Source: Curtobacterium sp. MCPF17_002
GTDB lineage: Bacteria; Actinomycetota; Actinomycetes; Actinomycetales; Microbacteriaceae
Assembly (NCBI RefSeq): GCF_003234115.2
Contig: NZ_CP126251.1
Coordinates: 1,178,001 to 1,242,000, forward strand
Direction of reading: 5' to 3'
Length of the DNA stretch: 64,000 bases
The translations under genes were made by a program, and so were the position numbers. The notes below the pieces were generated by a model. The model did not search any database, was not told the origin of the DNA, and saw only the letters and a list, made by a program, of their open reading frames with translations. Shown in pieces: positions 15,662 through 23,859 of the stretch. Position 1 is the first letter of the stretch; every line of letters starts with the position of its first letter.

Positions 15662-15862
15662 ATGACCTTCCTCGCTGAAGCCGCTGAGCACGCCTCCGGC
15701 GTCCCCGCGTACGTCTTCCCGCTCGTCGGCGCGCTGTTCTTCGCGTTCCTCGGCTTCGTCACGTGGAGCTTCCGCGACGTCGCCTACCGTCACTCGCAGA
15801 AGTTCGAGGCCACCCGCCACCACGAGACGGGTGTCGACGAGTTCGGTCACACCAAGATCTGA
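15662..15862 (+). CDS. Small single-pass membrane protein, unknown function
   Basis: A 66-residue protein with an amphipathic start ([13 protein letters not shown]), one transmembrane helix at about residues 16-37 and a charged His/Glu-rich cytoplasmic or extracellular tail ([15 protein letters not shown]). I recognise the type from the proA-nadD gap of related actinobacteria, but no function is known. A TAGACT hexamer at 15617-15622 would give a 33-nt leader carrying CGGAGC as ribosome binding site. nadD starts 11 bp after its stop, so the two are probably co-transcribed. Confidence 0.75.
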   Translation: MTFLAEAAEHASGVPAYVFPLVGALFFAFLGFVTWSFRDVAYRHSQKFEATRHHETGVDEFGHTKI

Positions 15863-15873
15863 CCTGCCACTCC

Positions 15874-16473
15874 ATGCTCGAGAGCACGGGTCGTCCGCGC
15901 ATCGGTGTGATGGGTGGCACGTTCGACCCGATCCACAACGGCCACCTGGTGGCCGCGTCCGAGGTCGCGCGTGCGTTCGACCTCGACGAAGTGGTCTTCG
16001 TCCCCACCGGTCAGCCGTACATGAAGTCCGGCGTCACCGACGCGGAACACCGCTACCTGATGACCGTCGTGGCCACCGCGTCCAACCCGATGTTCACGGT
16101 CAGCCGCGTCGACATCGACCGTCCGGGCCCGACGTACACGGTCGACACGCTCCGCGACCTGCACGCCCAGCGGCCCGATGCGCAGCTCGTCTTCATCTCC
16201 GGCGCAGACGCCGTCCAGCAGATTGTCGACTGGAAGGACCATGATGACATCTGGGGACTCGCGCACTTCGTCGCCGTGACACGTCCGGGACACGCCTTGA
16301 GCATCACAGGATTGCCCGAACGAGACGTAAGCTTGCTCGAAGTTCCCGCGCTGGCGATATCGTCGACCGATTGCCGCGACCGGGTGAGACGCGGTTTCCC
16401 CGTGTGGTACTTGGTCCCCGACGGTGTCGTCCAGTACATCTCCAAGCACCATCTGTATCGGAGCGTTGCATGA
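15874..16473 (+). CDS. nadD: Nicotinate-nucleotide adenylyltransferase
   Basis: Cytoplasmic NAD-biosynthesis enzyme that adenylates nicotinate mononucleotide. The 199-residue protein has the nucleotidyltransferase motif [11 protein letters not shown] (residues 14-24) and the second ATP-binding motif [16 protein letters not shown] at 15874 places a short Arg-containing lead before the Rossmann start RIGVMGG. The stop overlaps the next start by 4 bp (ATGA), and rsfS lies one gene further, the usual nadD-rsfS neighbourhood with one extra gene inserted. Confidence 0.96.
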   Translation: MLESTGRPRIGVMGGTFDPIHNGHLVAASEVARAFDLDEVVFVPTGQPYMKSGVTDAEHRYLMTVVATASNPMFTVSRVDIDRPGPTYTVDTLRDLHAQRPDAQLVFISGADAVQQIVDWKDHDDIWGLAHFVAVTRPGHALSITGLPERDVSLLEVPALAISSTDCRDRVRRGFPVWYLVPDGVVQYISKHHLYRSVA

Positions 16474-17975
16474 GTTCGTCCGACGCGCAGCCGCCTCTGT
16501 CGCGGCGCCAGGCGCGCGAGCGGGAGCGTGCCGCCGCAGCCGGTGCGCAGCCCGCGACGCCACCACCCACCGTCGCCGCACCGGCCGACGAGCCGGAAGC
16601 CCGCCGCCGTCCCGGGTCCCACGTCGCGCCCGCGCCCGGGGCTCCCGCGCAGTCCGCCGTGCCGTCGGTGCCGTCCGGCGAGCCGACGACGCCGTCCGGT
16701 GTGCCGTCCGCGCCGCCGGCCTCCGCGACCGAGATCGTCCCCGGCAGCGGTGGACTCACCCGTCGCCAGATCCGTCAGATGCGTGCAGCCGAGGGGCAGG
16801 CGATCCAGCCGGTCCCGTTGCAGAACCCGACGCCCCAGTCATCCGACCGCACCGTGGAGGACGTGCTCGGGTCGGTCGATGCGCTCCAGGCGGAGCCGCG
16901 GCCGAACGACACCGACGATGCTCCGTCGGCGGAGCCCGCCGCCGAGACCGTCGTGCTGGACCAGGCCGCCGTCGCCCAGGCCACCGAGGCCGACGGTTCG
17001 CCCGACGCCCTCGAGCCCCTCGACGAGGCGGCCGCGCACAGCGAGGAGCCGCGTCGGCACCGTTCGACCTGGGCCCCGCCGGACGCCGACGTACCGGAGC
17101 CCGACGCCGCTGCTGACGCTGACGTCGTGCTCGACGCCGACGCCGACGCCGAGCCGGTCGCCGACGCCGACGTCGCTGCCGATGCACCCGCAGGCACCGC
17201 AAGTGCCCCTGTTGCTGCTCCGCTGCCGACACTGCCCCCGGGGATCGCGTCGTCGACCCCGGCGGTGTTCCCGCTCTCCCTCGACGGGGACGACACGAAC
17301 GACGACACGAACGACGACACGAACGAGGTGCCCGTCCAGGCCGCACCCTCGTCGGCCTCCCGTCCGGTGAGCGCGCCGACCTCGGCCCCGCGAGCCGCCG
17401 ACCGCGCAGGCGATGCCCCGGCCGAGACGGAAGCGCCGCGCATCCCCGCCTCGTTCCAGCGTCCGGTCGAGCCGAAGCCCGTCACGACGGCGTTCGAACC
17501 GCCGGTCGGTCACTGGTCGCAGCAGGCCCACGACTCGCACGACACCGAGGTCCACGACGCCGCGACGGGCACCCGCCGCGTCGCCGTGAACAACACGAAC
17601 GCGATCATCCTGCCGAACTCGGCCCTGGCCGACCCGACCGGGGCGCTGAACGCCACCGGCGAGGTCATCCTCACCGGGTCGATCGACCTGCCCGCCTCGC
17701 TGTCCTCGACCGGGTCGCACCGGCCGATCGACGGTGCAGAGGTCGACCGGCTGCTCGAGCAGCACGACGAACAGCCCGACACGGACGCCAGCCCGGTCCG
17801 TGCCAGCCGAGCGGTGTCGAGCCACACCTCGACCCGTCAGGTGGTGCTCGCGGCCGCGAAGCCGAAGGAGTCGCGCACGCCGCTCATCCTCGGCGTGACG
17901 GTCGGCGCCGTCGGGGTCGCCGCAGCCGCGGTGATCATCGTGGCCCTCGTCACCACCCACACGTTCGGCGGCTAG
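16470..17975 (+). CDS. Long disordered protein with C-terminal transmembrane anchor, unknown function
   Basis: A 501-residue protein translationally coupled to nadD by an ATGA overlap. It opens with [13 protein letters not shown] and later [13 protein letters not shown], two related basic Arg-Gln motifs. Most of the remainder is Ala/Pro/Asp-rich low complexity, including (DDTN)x3 from a 12-bp tandem repeat near 17290-17330 and repeated DADA runs. A single hydrophobic segment sits at about residues 472-495, so the bulk should be cytoplasmic with a tail anchor. No domain was recognised. Position between nadD and rsfS recurs in related genomes as far as I recall, which argues that it is a real gene. 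Confidence 0.7.
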   Translation: MSSSDAQPPLSRRQARERERAAAAGAQPATPPPTVAAPADEPEARRRPGSHVAPAPGAPAQSAVPSVPSGEPTTPSGVPSAPPASATEIVPGSGGLTRRQIRQMRAAEGQAIQPVPLQNPTPQSSDRTVEDVLGSVDALQAEPRPNDTDDAPSAEPAAETVVLDQAAVAQATEADGSPDALEPLDEAAAHSEEPRRHRSTWAPPDADVPEPDAAADADVVLDADADAEPVADADVAADAPAGTASAPVAAPLPTLPPGIASSTPAVFPLSLDGDDTNDDTNDDTNEVPVQAAPSSASRPVSAPTSAPRAADRAGDAPAETEAPRIPASFQRPVEPKPVTTAFEPPVGHWSQQAHDSHDTEVHDAATGTRRVAVNNTNAIILPNSALADPTGALNATGEVILTGSIDLPASLSSTGSHRPIDGAEVDRLLEQHDEQPDTDASPVRASRAVSSHTSTRQVVLAAAKPKESRTPLILGVTVGAVGVAAAAVIIVALVTTHTFGG

Positions 17976-18106
17976 ACACCGCCACCGACACCCGGTCACC
18001 ACGGTGCTCCCTCGACCTCGGCCTGGCCGCCGTCGGTGGGGTGGCTTATGATCAGGACCCATCAAGCGATCCGGCACACTGCCGGTTCGACGACCGGAAG
18101 GAATCC

Positions 18107-18481
18107 GTGACCGCCTCCTCACGTGCACAGGAACTCGTGCAGATCGCCGCTCAGGCGGCCGACGCCAAGCAGGCCGAGGACCTCGTCGCTCTCGACGTGA
18201 CCGGGCCGCTGCAGCTCACTGACGTGTTCCTGCTCGCGACCGGCCGGAACGAGCGCAACGTGCTCGCCATCGCGGACGAGATCGAAGAGCGCCTCCTCGA
18301 AGCCGGGGCCAAGCCGCTCCGCCGTGAAGGCCGGAGCGAGGGCCGCTGGGTCCTCATCGACTTCGGCGACATCGTCGTGCACGTCTTCCACGAAGAAGAC
18401 CGCCAGTACTACTCGCTCGAGCGCCTCTGGTCGGACTGCCCGACCATCCCGCTCGAGATCACGGTGGACCACACCGCCTAG
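18107..18481 (+). CDS. rsfS: Ribosomal silencing factor RsfS
   Basis: Binds ribosomal protein L14 and blocks subunit joining in starved cells. The 124-residue protein has the family core: DVTGPLQLTDVFLLATGRNERNV, then the RREGRSEGRWVLIDFGDIVVHVF segment (a conserved RsfS signature, split here at RREGRSEGRW and VLIDFGDIVVHVF) and the YYSLERLW motif. The start is GTG at 18107 behind a strong GGAAGGAA ribosome binding site. A TATGAT hexamer at 18047-18052 is a likely -10 element, giving a 50-nt leader. The tRNA-Ala gene follows on the same strand. Confidence 0.95.
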   Translation: MTASSRAQELVQIAAQAADAKQAEDLVALDVTGPLQLTDVFLLATGRNERNVLAIADEIEERLLEAGAKPLRREGRSEGRWVLIDFGDIVVHVFHEEDRQYYSLERLWSDCPTIPLEITVDHTA

Positions 18482-18588
18482 TTGCGACGCGCCCGGGTGG
18501 CGGTGACGATTTCGTTGCCCGGCGTTCGCATGGTGTACGCTTCTATGGTGCCTCCGGGGAACCGGGGGCAACGGCAGCAACATCGTCC

Positions 18589-18664
18589 GGGTCTGTGGCG
18601 CAGCTGGTAGCGCACCTGCATGGCATGCAGGGGGTCAGGGGTTCGAGTCCCCTCAGATCCACCA
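18589..18664 (+). tRNA. tRNA-Ala (anticodon GGC)
   Basis: A 76-nt cloverleaf with encoded CCA. The acceptor stem is GGGTCTG/CAGATCC (one G-U pair), followed by a D arm, an anticodon stem CCTGC/GCAGG around loop ATGGCAT with anticodon GGC, and a T arm AGGGG-TTCGAGT-CCCCT. It reads GCC, a heavily used alanine codon in this GC-rich genome. Candidate promoter elements TTGCCC and TACGCT lie 45-75 nt upstream, but their spacing is short. Confidence 0.97.
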
Positions 18665-18668
18665 ACAT

Positions 18669-18699
18669 CCCCCGTGGTTCCTCGGAACCGCGGGGGTTT
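18669..18699 (+). terminator. Hairpin terminator after tRNA-Ala
   Basis: CCCCCGTGGTTC (18669-18680) pairs with GAACCGCGGGGG (18685-18696) with one mismatch and a CTCG loop, followed by TTT. It ends the tRNA transcript 44 bp before the next gene. Confidence 0.85.
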
Positions 18700-18730
18700 C
18701 GTCGTTCCCGGGGGCAGGTGCTGAGGCCGC

Positions 18731-18736
18731 TACGCT
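18731..18736 (+). promoter_or_regulatory. Candidate -10 element, leaderless start of the aldose-epimerase-like gene
   Basis: TACGCT ends 6 nt before the ATG at 18743 and no ribosome binding site is visible, so the transcript would start at the ATG. Confidence 0.55.
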
Positions 18737-18742
18737 GAGCGC

Positions 18743-19666
18743 ATGAGCAGCGACGCACCCCTGTCCGGTTCCGCCCTGACGATCACCGCCGGCGGCTACA
18801 CGGCCGAGATCGCCTCCGTCGGGGCGACGCTGCGGACGCTCCGGCACGAGGGCCGCGACCTCGTGGTGCCGTTCGACGCCGACGAGGTCCGTCCGGCCTT
18901 CCGCGGTGCCGTCCTCGCCCCGTGGCCGAACCGGGTCGTCGACGGGCAGTACTCCTTCGGCGGGACCGAGCACGAGCTCGCGCTGACCGAACCGAGCCGC
19001 CAGCACGCGCTCCACGGCCTGGTCGCCTGGACCGACTTCCGCATCGCCTCGCACGAGCCCGACCGCGCGGTCCTCGCGACGACGGTGCCCGCGCAGGCCG
19101 GCTACCCGTTCCGCGTCGAGGTGCTCGTCGAGTACCGCGTCGACGCCGAGGGGCTGCACACGACCATCACCGGGACGAACACGGGTCCGGACGCCGCGCC
19201 GTGGGGGACCGGCCCGCACCCCTACCTCGTCGGCGGCGAGGGCCGTGTTGACGACTGGACCCTGACGCTCCCGGCCGCCGAGGTGCTCGAGGTCACCGAG
19301 GACCGGCTCGTCCCGACCGGGCTGGCCCCGGTGCACGACGAGTTCGACCTGCGGTCAGCGACCCGCATCGGCGACCGGTTCATCGACCACGCGTACACCG
19401 GGTTCGAGCGTGATGCCGCGGGCGTCGCCACGATCGTCCTCACCGCGGCGGACGAGCGCGGTGTCCGTGTCACGTTCGGGCCGGAGTGCCCGTGGGTGCA
19501 GGTGCACACCGCCGACCACGTGATCCCCGAGTACCACCGTGCCGGCCTCGCGGTCGAACCGATGACGTGCGCCCCGGACGCGTTCAACGCCGGCACCGAC
19601 GCCGGTCTCGTCGTGCTCGAGCCGGGCGCGTCGCACGCGGCCTCGTGGACGATCGCGGCGGTCTGA
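18743..19666 (+). CDS. Aldose 1-epimerase family protein
   Basis: A 307-residue protein of the GalM/YihR-like fold that interconverts sugar anomers or acts on a related sugar. Visible landmarks are VVPFDADEVRPAFRGAVLAPWPNRV (the sugar-binding loop with Pro-Asn-Arg, split at VVPFDADE and APWPNRV), the His of HALHGLVAW, the second histidine in GTGPHPYL and the catalytic-glutamate region AVEPMTCAPDAFN near the C-terminus. Substrate specificity cannot be read. It stands alone behind a leaderless-type promoter, and pabB overlaps its 3' end. Confidence 0.88.
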   Translation: MSSDAPLSGSALTITAGGYTAEIASVGATLRTLRHEGRDLVVPFDADEVRPAFRGAVLAPWPNRVVDGQYSFGGTEHELALTEPSRQHALHGLVAWTDFRIASHEPDRAVLATTVPAQAGYPFRVEVLVEYRVDAEGLHTTITGTNTGPDAAPWGTGPHPYLVGGEGRVDDWTLTLPAAEVLEVTEDRLVPTGLAPVHDEFDLRSATRIGDRFIDHAYTGFERDAAGVATIVLTAADERGVRVTFGPECPWVQVHTADHVIPEYHRAGLAVEPMTCAPDAFNAGTDAGLVVLEPGASHAASWTIAAV

Positions 19667-21168
19667 CGGCAGCGCCGGGCCCGGCCCGGATCGCGCTCCG
19701 GCGGCTGACCACGACGCCCGACCTCGGAGCCCTGGCCGCCGCTGCCGGGTCCGACGTCGTCTGGCTCGACTCCACGCTGCCGGACGGTTCGCCCGCCACC
19801 GCGCACGCGCGGGCCCGCTGGTCGGTCCTGGCGTGGACCGACGGCCCGTTCTCGGCACGGTTCCGGCACGAGGCCGGGCGGGCGTCCGTCACGGTGTCCC
19901 CGGCGTCGGAGCGGTGGTTCGGCCCCGCCCGCGACGGTGCACGGGCGGCGTTCGACGTGCTCGCCGACCTGCTCGGGCGCACGCCGGTGCTGTCGGAACC
20001 GGTCAACGGGTGCGGGTTCGCGCTCGGGTGGGTGGGGTTCCTCGGGTACGAGCTCGGTCGCGAGTCGGGTGGTGCCGACCGCACGGCGGACGGGCACGCG
20101 GACGCCGACCTGCGCTTCACGGACCGCGCCGTGGTGGTCGAGGAGGGCGGCTCGGCCTGGGCGCTCGCCCTGGTCACGGATGCGGAACCGGCGGCCAGCG
20201 CCGCGAACCGTGCATGGCTCGGGACGGTGACCGACACGCCGACGCGGGCCGACGTCGGTGACGCGCCCACGGGCCTCCAGGCCGCAGCGACCGGACGCGT
20301 GACGCGTGCCGCCTACGAGACCGCGGTGGACGCGTGCCGCGCGGAGATCCGCGAGGGCAACGCGTTCCAGGTCTGCCTCACCACCGCCTTCGGGCTGCTC
20401 CCGCCGACGGGCCTGGAGGCGCGGGTCGGGTCCGGTACGGACCCCCACCTGGCCGAGTACCTGCGGCTGCGGACGGCGGATCCCGTCCCGTTCGGCGCGT
20501 ACCTGCGGCTCGGCCCGCTGCGCGTCGCGAGCCGGTCGCCGGAGCGGTTCCTGCGGATCGACGCCGGGGGTTCCGTGCTCGCGGAGCCGATCAAGGGGAC
20601 CAGGCGGCGACTCGACGACGACGCCGCCGACGCGGTGGTGCGCGCCGAGCTCGCCGCGAGTGCCAAGGACCGCGCGGAGAACGTGATGATCGTCGACCTG
20701 CTGCGGAACGACCTGCTCCGGACGGTGCTGCCGGGGTCGGTGCACGTCGACCGGCTCTGCGACGTCGAGACGTACGCGACCGTGCACCAGATGGTGTCGA
20801 CGATCGGGGCGGTGCTGCCGCCGGGGGCCTCCCGGGCGGCCGTCGTGCGTGCGGCGTTCCCGCCGGGGTCGATGACGGGGGCGCCGAAGACCAGCGCGAT
20901 GGCGATCGCGGACCGGCTCGAGGGTGCACCGCGAGGCGTGTACTCGGGGGTGATCGGGTACTTCTCGGCGAGCGGCGCGGTCGATCTGTCGGTGGCGATC
21001 CGCACACTGGTGACGGTGGTCGACGAGGACTCCGGAAGCGTCCGCTCGCGGACCTTCGGGGCCGGCGGTGCGGTGACGTGGTCGTCGGTCGCGGCGGACG
21101 AGGCGGACGAGGTCGAGACGAAGACCCGGTCGGTGCTCGCCGGGGTGGGGGCCGTCGCGCGCTGGTAG
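19645..21168 (+). CDS. pabB: Aminodeoxychorismate synthase component I (PabB-type chorismate-binding enzyme)
   Basis: Converts chorismate and ammonia to 4-amino-4-deoxychorismate for folate. About 507 residues from the GTG at 19645. The true start is uncertain, because the frame also has a CTG at 19663 overlapping the epimerase stop. Motifs of the chorismate-binding domain are clear: ASRSPERFLRI, AEPIKGTRRR, SAKDRAENVMIVDLLRND, VHQMVSTI and PPGSMTGAPKTSAM. The lysine in PIKGT is the feature that separates PabB from anthranilate synthase (PIAGT). No glutamine amidotransferase partner is adjacent. A stretch TGLEARVGSG around residue 255 looks like an insertion relative to the family and encodes a palindrome half-site. 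Confidence 0.88.
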   Translation: MDDRGGLTAAPGPARIALRRLTTTPDLGALAAAAGSDVVWLDSTLPDGSPATAHARARWSVLAWTDGPFSARFRHEAGRASVTVSPASERWFGPARDGARAAFDVLADLLGRTPVLSEPVNGCGFALGWVGFLGYELGRESGGADRTADGHADADLRFTDRAVVVEEGGSAWALALVTDAEPAASAANRAWLGTVTDTPTRADVGDAPTGLQAAATGRVTRAAYETAVDACRAEIREGNAFQVCLTTAFGLLPPTGLEARVGSGTDPHLAEYLRLRTADPVPFGAYLRLGPLRVASRSPERFLRIDAGGSVLAEPIKGTRRRLDDDAADAVVRAELAASAKDRAENVMIVDLLRNDLLRTVLPGSVHVDRLCDVETYATVHQMVSTIGAVLPPGASRAAVVRAAFPPGSMTGAPKTSAMAIADRLEGAPRGVYSGVIGYFSASGAVDLSVAIRTLVTVVDEDSGSVRSRTFGAGGAVTWSSVAADEADEVETKTRSVLAGVGAVARW

Positions 21169-21220
21169 ATGGTCTCCGGGTCGTTCTCCGTCCTGGGGTG
21201 TTTCCGGGTGCCCCGGCGTG

Positions 21221-21236
21221 TCGAACGCGTGTTCGA
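21221..21236. promoter_or_regulatory. LexA/SOS box, distal (perfect)
   Basis: TCGAACGCGTGTTCGA is an exact match to the actinobacterial LexA operator form TCGAAC-N4-GTTCGA, and the symmetry extends to a 22-bp palindrome at 21218-21239. It lies 80 bp upstream of the imuA start, 54 bp centre-to-centre from the proximal box. Confidence 0.9.
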
Positions 21237-21241
21237 CACGG

Positions 21242-21250
21242 TTGTCCACA
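21242..21250 (+). promoter_or_regulatory. DnaA-box-like nonamer between the two SOS boxes
   Basis: TTGTCCACA equals the GC-rich actinobacterial DnaA-box consensus. A single 9-mer can occur by chance, but its placement between two LexA operators is notable. Confidence 0.45.
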
Positions 21251-21265
21251 GGATGTCGGTCCTCG

Positions 21266-21294
21266 TTGACATCATCGAACACATGTTCGAATAT
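21266..21294 (+). promoter_or_regulatory. imuA promoter overlapped by the proximal LexA/SOS box
   Basis: TTGACA (21266-21271) is a consensus -35. After a 17-bp spacer comes GAATAT (21289-21294), ending 6 nt before the imuA ATG at 21301. The perfect SOS box TCGAACACATGTTCGA (21275-21290) fills the spacer, so bound LexA would block RNA polymerase directly. The transcript would be leaderless. Confidence 0.85.
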
Positions 21295-21300
21295 GAGGGC

Positions 21301-22104
21301 ATGCAAACGGCGACGGCACTCCAGTCGTCCGGGGCTCCACCGGAGCCGACCGGGCGATCCGGTGCTGCGCGGCCGGTGCGTCGTGTCGACCACCTGGGGG
21401 ATGCCCGGGCGACGCTCGAGCGCATCACGTCGTTGCGCTCGCGGGTCACCGAGATGGAGTCCACGCGCGTCGACACCGAGGGGCTGCCCACGGCCGAGGC
21501 GCTCGCGCCACTGCTGCCCGGCGGTGCCATCCGCGTCGGGGGCTCCTACGCGGTGCAGGAATCGGTGCTCCTCGCGATCACCATGCTGCAGGCCGCCTCC
21601 GCCGCGGGGGCCTGGTGCGCCGTCGTCGGCGTGCCCTCCTTCGGCATCGAGGCAGCGGCCGCCGCCGGCATCGACCTCGAGCGACTCGTGCTCGTGCCGG
21701 ACCCGGGCGACCAGTGGCTCACCGTGACCGCGGCGCTCGCGGACGTGGCACAGATCGTCCTCACCCGTCCGCTCGGCCGGGTGGTGCCCGGGGACGTCTC
21801 CCGGCTGTCGGCGCGGCTGCGGCAGCGCGGTGGGGCGCTCGTCGCGCTCGGGTCCTGGCCGGGGGCCGACGTCACGCTGCGGGTGACGCGCTCCGAGTGG
21901 AGCGGCATCGGGGACGGGCACGGCTTCCTGACGGAGCGGCGGGCCACGGTGTCGGCGAGCGGCCGGGCCGGGGCGGGGCGGCCGGTGGACGCCGAACTGC
22001 TGCTGCCCGCGGCGGACGGCACCGTGCGTGCCGCCGTGCCGGTCGGTGCGGCGGTCGGCGGCGGTTCGTCGTCCGTGCTGCGTCCCGTGGCGGTGGCGTC
22101 GTGA
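21301..22104 (+). CDS. imuA: ImuA-type mutasome accessory protein
   Basis: A 267-residue RecA-like accessory factor of the ImuA-ImuB-DnaE2 translesion-synthesis system. It shows a degenerate RecA/SulA-like core: LLPGGAIRVGGSYAVQESVLL in the position of the Walker A region, AAGAWCAVVGVPSFGIEAA and RLVLVPDPGDQWLTVTAALAD. The Walker lysine is missing, so ATP hydrolysis is doubtful. An ATG at 21169 is in frame, but both SOS boxes and the promoter lie downstream of it, so ATG 21301 is the supported start. The stop overlaps the imuB start (GTGA). DNA damage should induce the operon. Confidence 0.87.
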   Translation: MQTATALQSSGAPPEPTGRSGAARPVRRVDHLGDARATLERITSLRSRVTEMESTRVDTEGLPTAEALAPLLPGGAIRVGGSYAVQESVLLAITMLQAASAAGAWCAVVGVPSFGIEAAAAAGIDLERLVLVPDPGDQWLTVTAALADVAQIVLTRPLGRVVPGDVSRLSARLRQRGGALVALGSWPGADVTLRVTRSEWSGIGDGHGFLTERRATVSASGRAGAGRPVDAELLLPAADGTVRAAVPVGAAVGGGSSSVLRPVAVAS

Positions 22105-23837
22105 GTCCCCGCGGTGGCGGCCGGTCCCGGACGGGCGGGTCCCGCTCGGCCGGGTCCCGCGTGACCGGAGCGCTCGCCGGGTCCCGCGGCCAGGGCGCTG
22201 GGGCCGGGGTGCCCGATGCGCGGGCGATCCGTGCCGACGCACTCGCCCGCGGTGGCGCGCTGCCCGAACCACCCCCCACCCGGACGATCGTGCTGTGGTG
22301 CCCGGACTGGCCGGTGATCGCCGCAGCCCGTGCCGCCGGGGAGCCACCGGAGTCACCGTTCGCCCTCGTGGCGAAGGGGCAGGTGTACGCCAGCTCCGCC
22401 AGCGCACGGCAGCACGGCGTCGTCCGTGGCCTCCGCGTGCGAGAGGCCCAGGCACGGTGCCCCGAACTCGTCGTGCAGTCCTACGACGACGCCCTCGACC
22501 ACCGGGCGTTCGAACCGGTCATCCGCGCGGTCGAGGCAGCCGTCCCCGGGGTCGAGGTCCTCCGACCAGGCACCATCGCGCTGCGCTCCCGCGGCCCGGG
22601 CCGCTACTACGGCGGTGAGCGGGCGGCCGCGGCCACCCTCGCGGGCATCGCCGCCGACCACGGCGCCCCCGGTGTCCGGGCCGGGGTCGCCGACACCCCG
22701 TTCGCCGCCGAGCAGGCCGCACGGGCACGTCCGGTGCGCCCGGGGGAACGCGTCCGGATCGTGCCCGTCGACGGCTCCGCGTCGTTCCTGTCCGGGCTGC
22801 CGCTCGGGGTGCTCGGGGACGCCGACCTCGCGATGCTGCTCGGACGGCTCGGCATCGCGACCCTGGGGGAGTTCGCCGCGCTCGGCGACGAACAGGTGCG
22901 CGACCGCTTCGGACCCGCCGGGGCGTTCCTGCACCGGCTCGCCGGTGGGCGCGACCCGCGCGAGGTCGCTGCACGGTCGGTCCCGCCCGAGCTCCGGGTC
23001 GAGGCAGCGTTCGAACCGCCGCTCGACCGTGCCGACCAGATCGCGTTCGCGTTCCGGCGCTCCGCCGACGACTTCGCCGCACGGCTCCGGACAGCGGGGC
23101 TCGTCGCCACCACGATCCGGGTCGGCATCGTCGACGAGCGGGACATCCTGCTCGAACGCACGTGGGTGCACCCCCGGTGGTTCGACGCCGCCGACGTCGT
23201 CGACCGGGTGCGGTGGCAGCTCGCCGGCGGGGTCGACCCGACCGGGCTCGAGGCGCCCGTCGTCTCGGTGGTGCTCGAACCCGTCGCGGTGGACGACATG
23301 GCGAACCACGAGCGCGGGCTCTGGGGGACCGGACCCGACGAACGGGTGCACCACGCCCTCGCCCGCGTGCAGGGGCTCGTCGGACACGACGGGGTGGTCA
23401 CACCCCGGATCGGCGGCGGACGAACCCTGGCGGAGCGTGTCGTGCTCGTCCCGTGGGGCGACGCCCCGGTCGGCGGTGAGCGTGCCCTGGCGACCGTGCG
23501 TGACCGCCCGTGGCCCGGCAAGCTGCCCGGACCGCCCCCGGCGACCGTGCTCGACCGTCCGCGCCCGGTGGACGTCGTCACCGCCGACGGCGGCACCGTC
23601 GACGTCGACGACCGCGGTGCCCTGACCGGGGTGCCCGAAGGGTTCCGGGCCGAGGGGGAGCGCGGCGGCCGGTTCGGTTCCGTCACGGCCTGGGCCGGAC
23701 CGTGGCCGCTCGTCGTGCGCTGGTGGGAAGCCGGCGGCCGGCGGCTGCACCGACTGCAGCTCGTCGACGCCGAGGGGCGCGCGTGGTACCTGGTGCTCGC
23801 CGATCACCGCTGGTGGGCCGAGGCGGTGGCGACGTGA
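22101..23837 (+). CDS. imuB: ImuB, catalytically inactive Y-family polymerase-like protein
   Basis: A 578-residue bridge protein that recruits DnaE2 to the sliding clamp during mutagenic repair. It has the Y-family layout: a finger/palm region beginning TRTIVLWCPDWPVIAA (about residue 58), a helix-hairpin-helix-like segment LSGLPLGVLGDADLAMLLGRLGI, a little-finger region, and a C-terminal extension ending WYLVLADHRWWAEAVAT. The catalytic acidic residues of active Y polymerases are not conserved: the palm motif DxD is replaced by CPD, and the SxDE motif by IALRSRG. This matches ImuB's known non-catalytic role. The first 55 residues are a Gly/Ser/Arg-rich disordered lead. The GTG start overlaps the imuA stop. 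Confidence 0.92.
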   Translation: MSPRGGGRSRTGGSRSAGSRVTGALAGSRGQGAGAGVPDARAIRADALARGGALPEPPPTRTIVLWCPDWPVIAAARAAGEPPESPFALVAKGQVYASSASARQHGVVRGLRVREAQARCPELVVQSYDDALDHRAFEPVIRAVEAAVPGVEVLRPGTIALRSRGPGRYYGGERAAAATLAGIAADHGAPGVRAGVADTPFAAEQAARARPVRPGERVRIVPVDGSASFLSGLPLGVLGDADLAMLLGRLGIATLGEFAALGDEQVRDRFGPAGAFLHRLAGGRDPREVAARSVPPELRVEAAFEPPLDRADQIAFAFRRSADDFAARLRTAGLVATTIRVGIVDERDILLERTWVHPRWFDAADVVDRVRWQLAGGVDPTGLEAPVVSVVLEPVAVDDMANHERGLWGTGPDERVHHALARVQGLVGHDGVVTPRIGGGRTLAERVVLVPWGDAPVGGERALATVRDRPWPGKLPGPPPATVLDRPRPVDVVTADGGTVDVDDRGALTGVPEGFRAEGERGGRFGSVTAWAGPWPLVVRWWEAGGRRLHRLQLVDAEGRAWYLVLADHRWWAEAVAT

Positions 23838-23859
23838 TCGTGTGGAAGGGAGTGCACTG

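Noticed and set aside
21242-21250. Replication origin at the DnaA-like box
   Set aside because: Only a single nonamer is present, without an AT-rich unwinding element, a DnaA-box cluster or dnaA/dnaN genes.
19222-22455. Minus-strand open frame of 1,077 codons
   Set aside because: It lies opposite the epimerase, pabB and imuA and crosses the SOS promoter. Arg/Pro/Gly/Asp-rich shadow translation with no motif.
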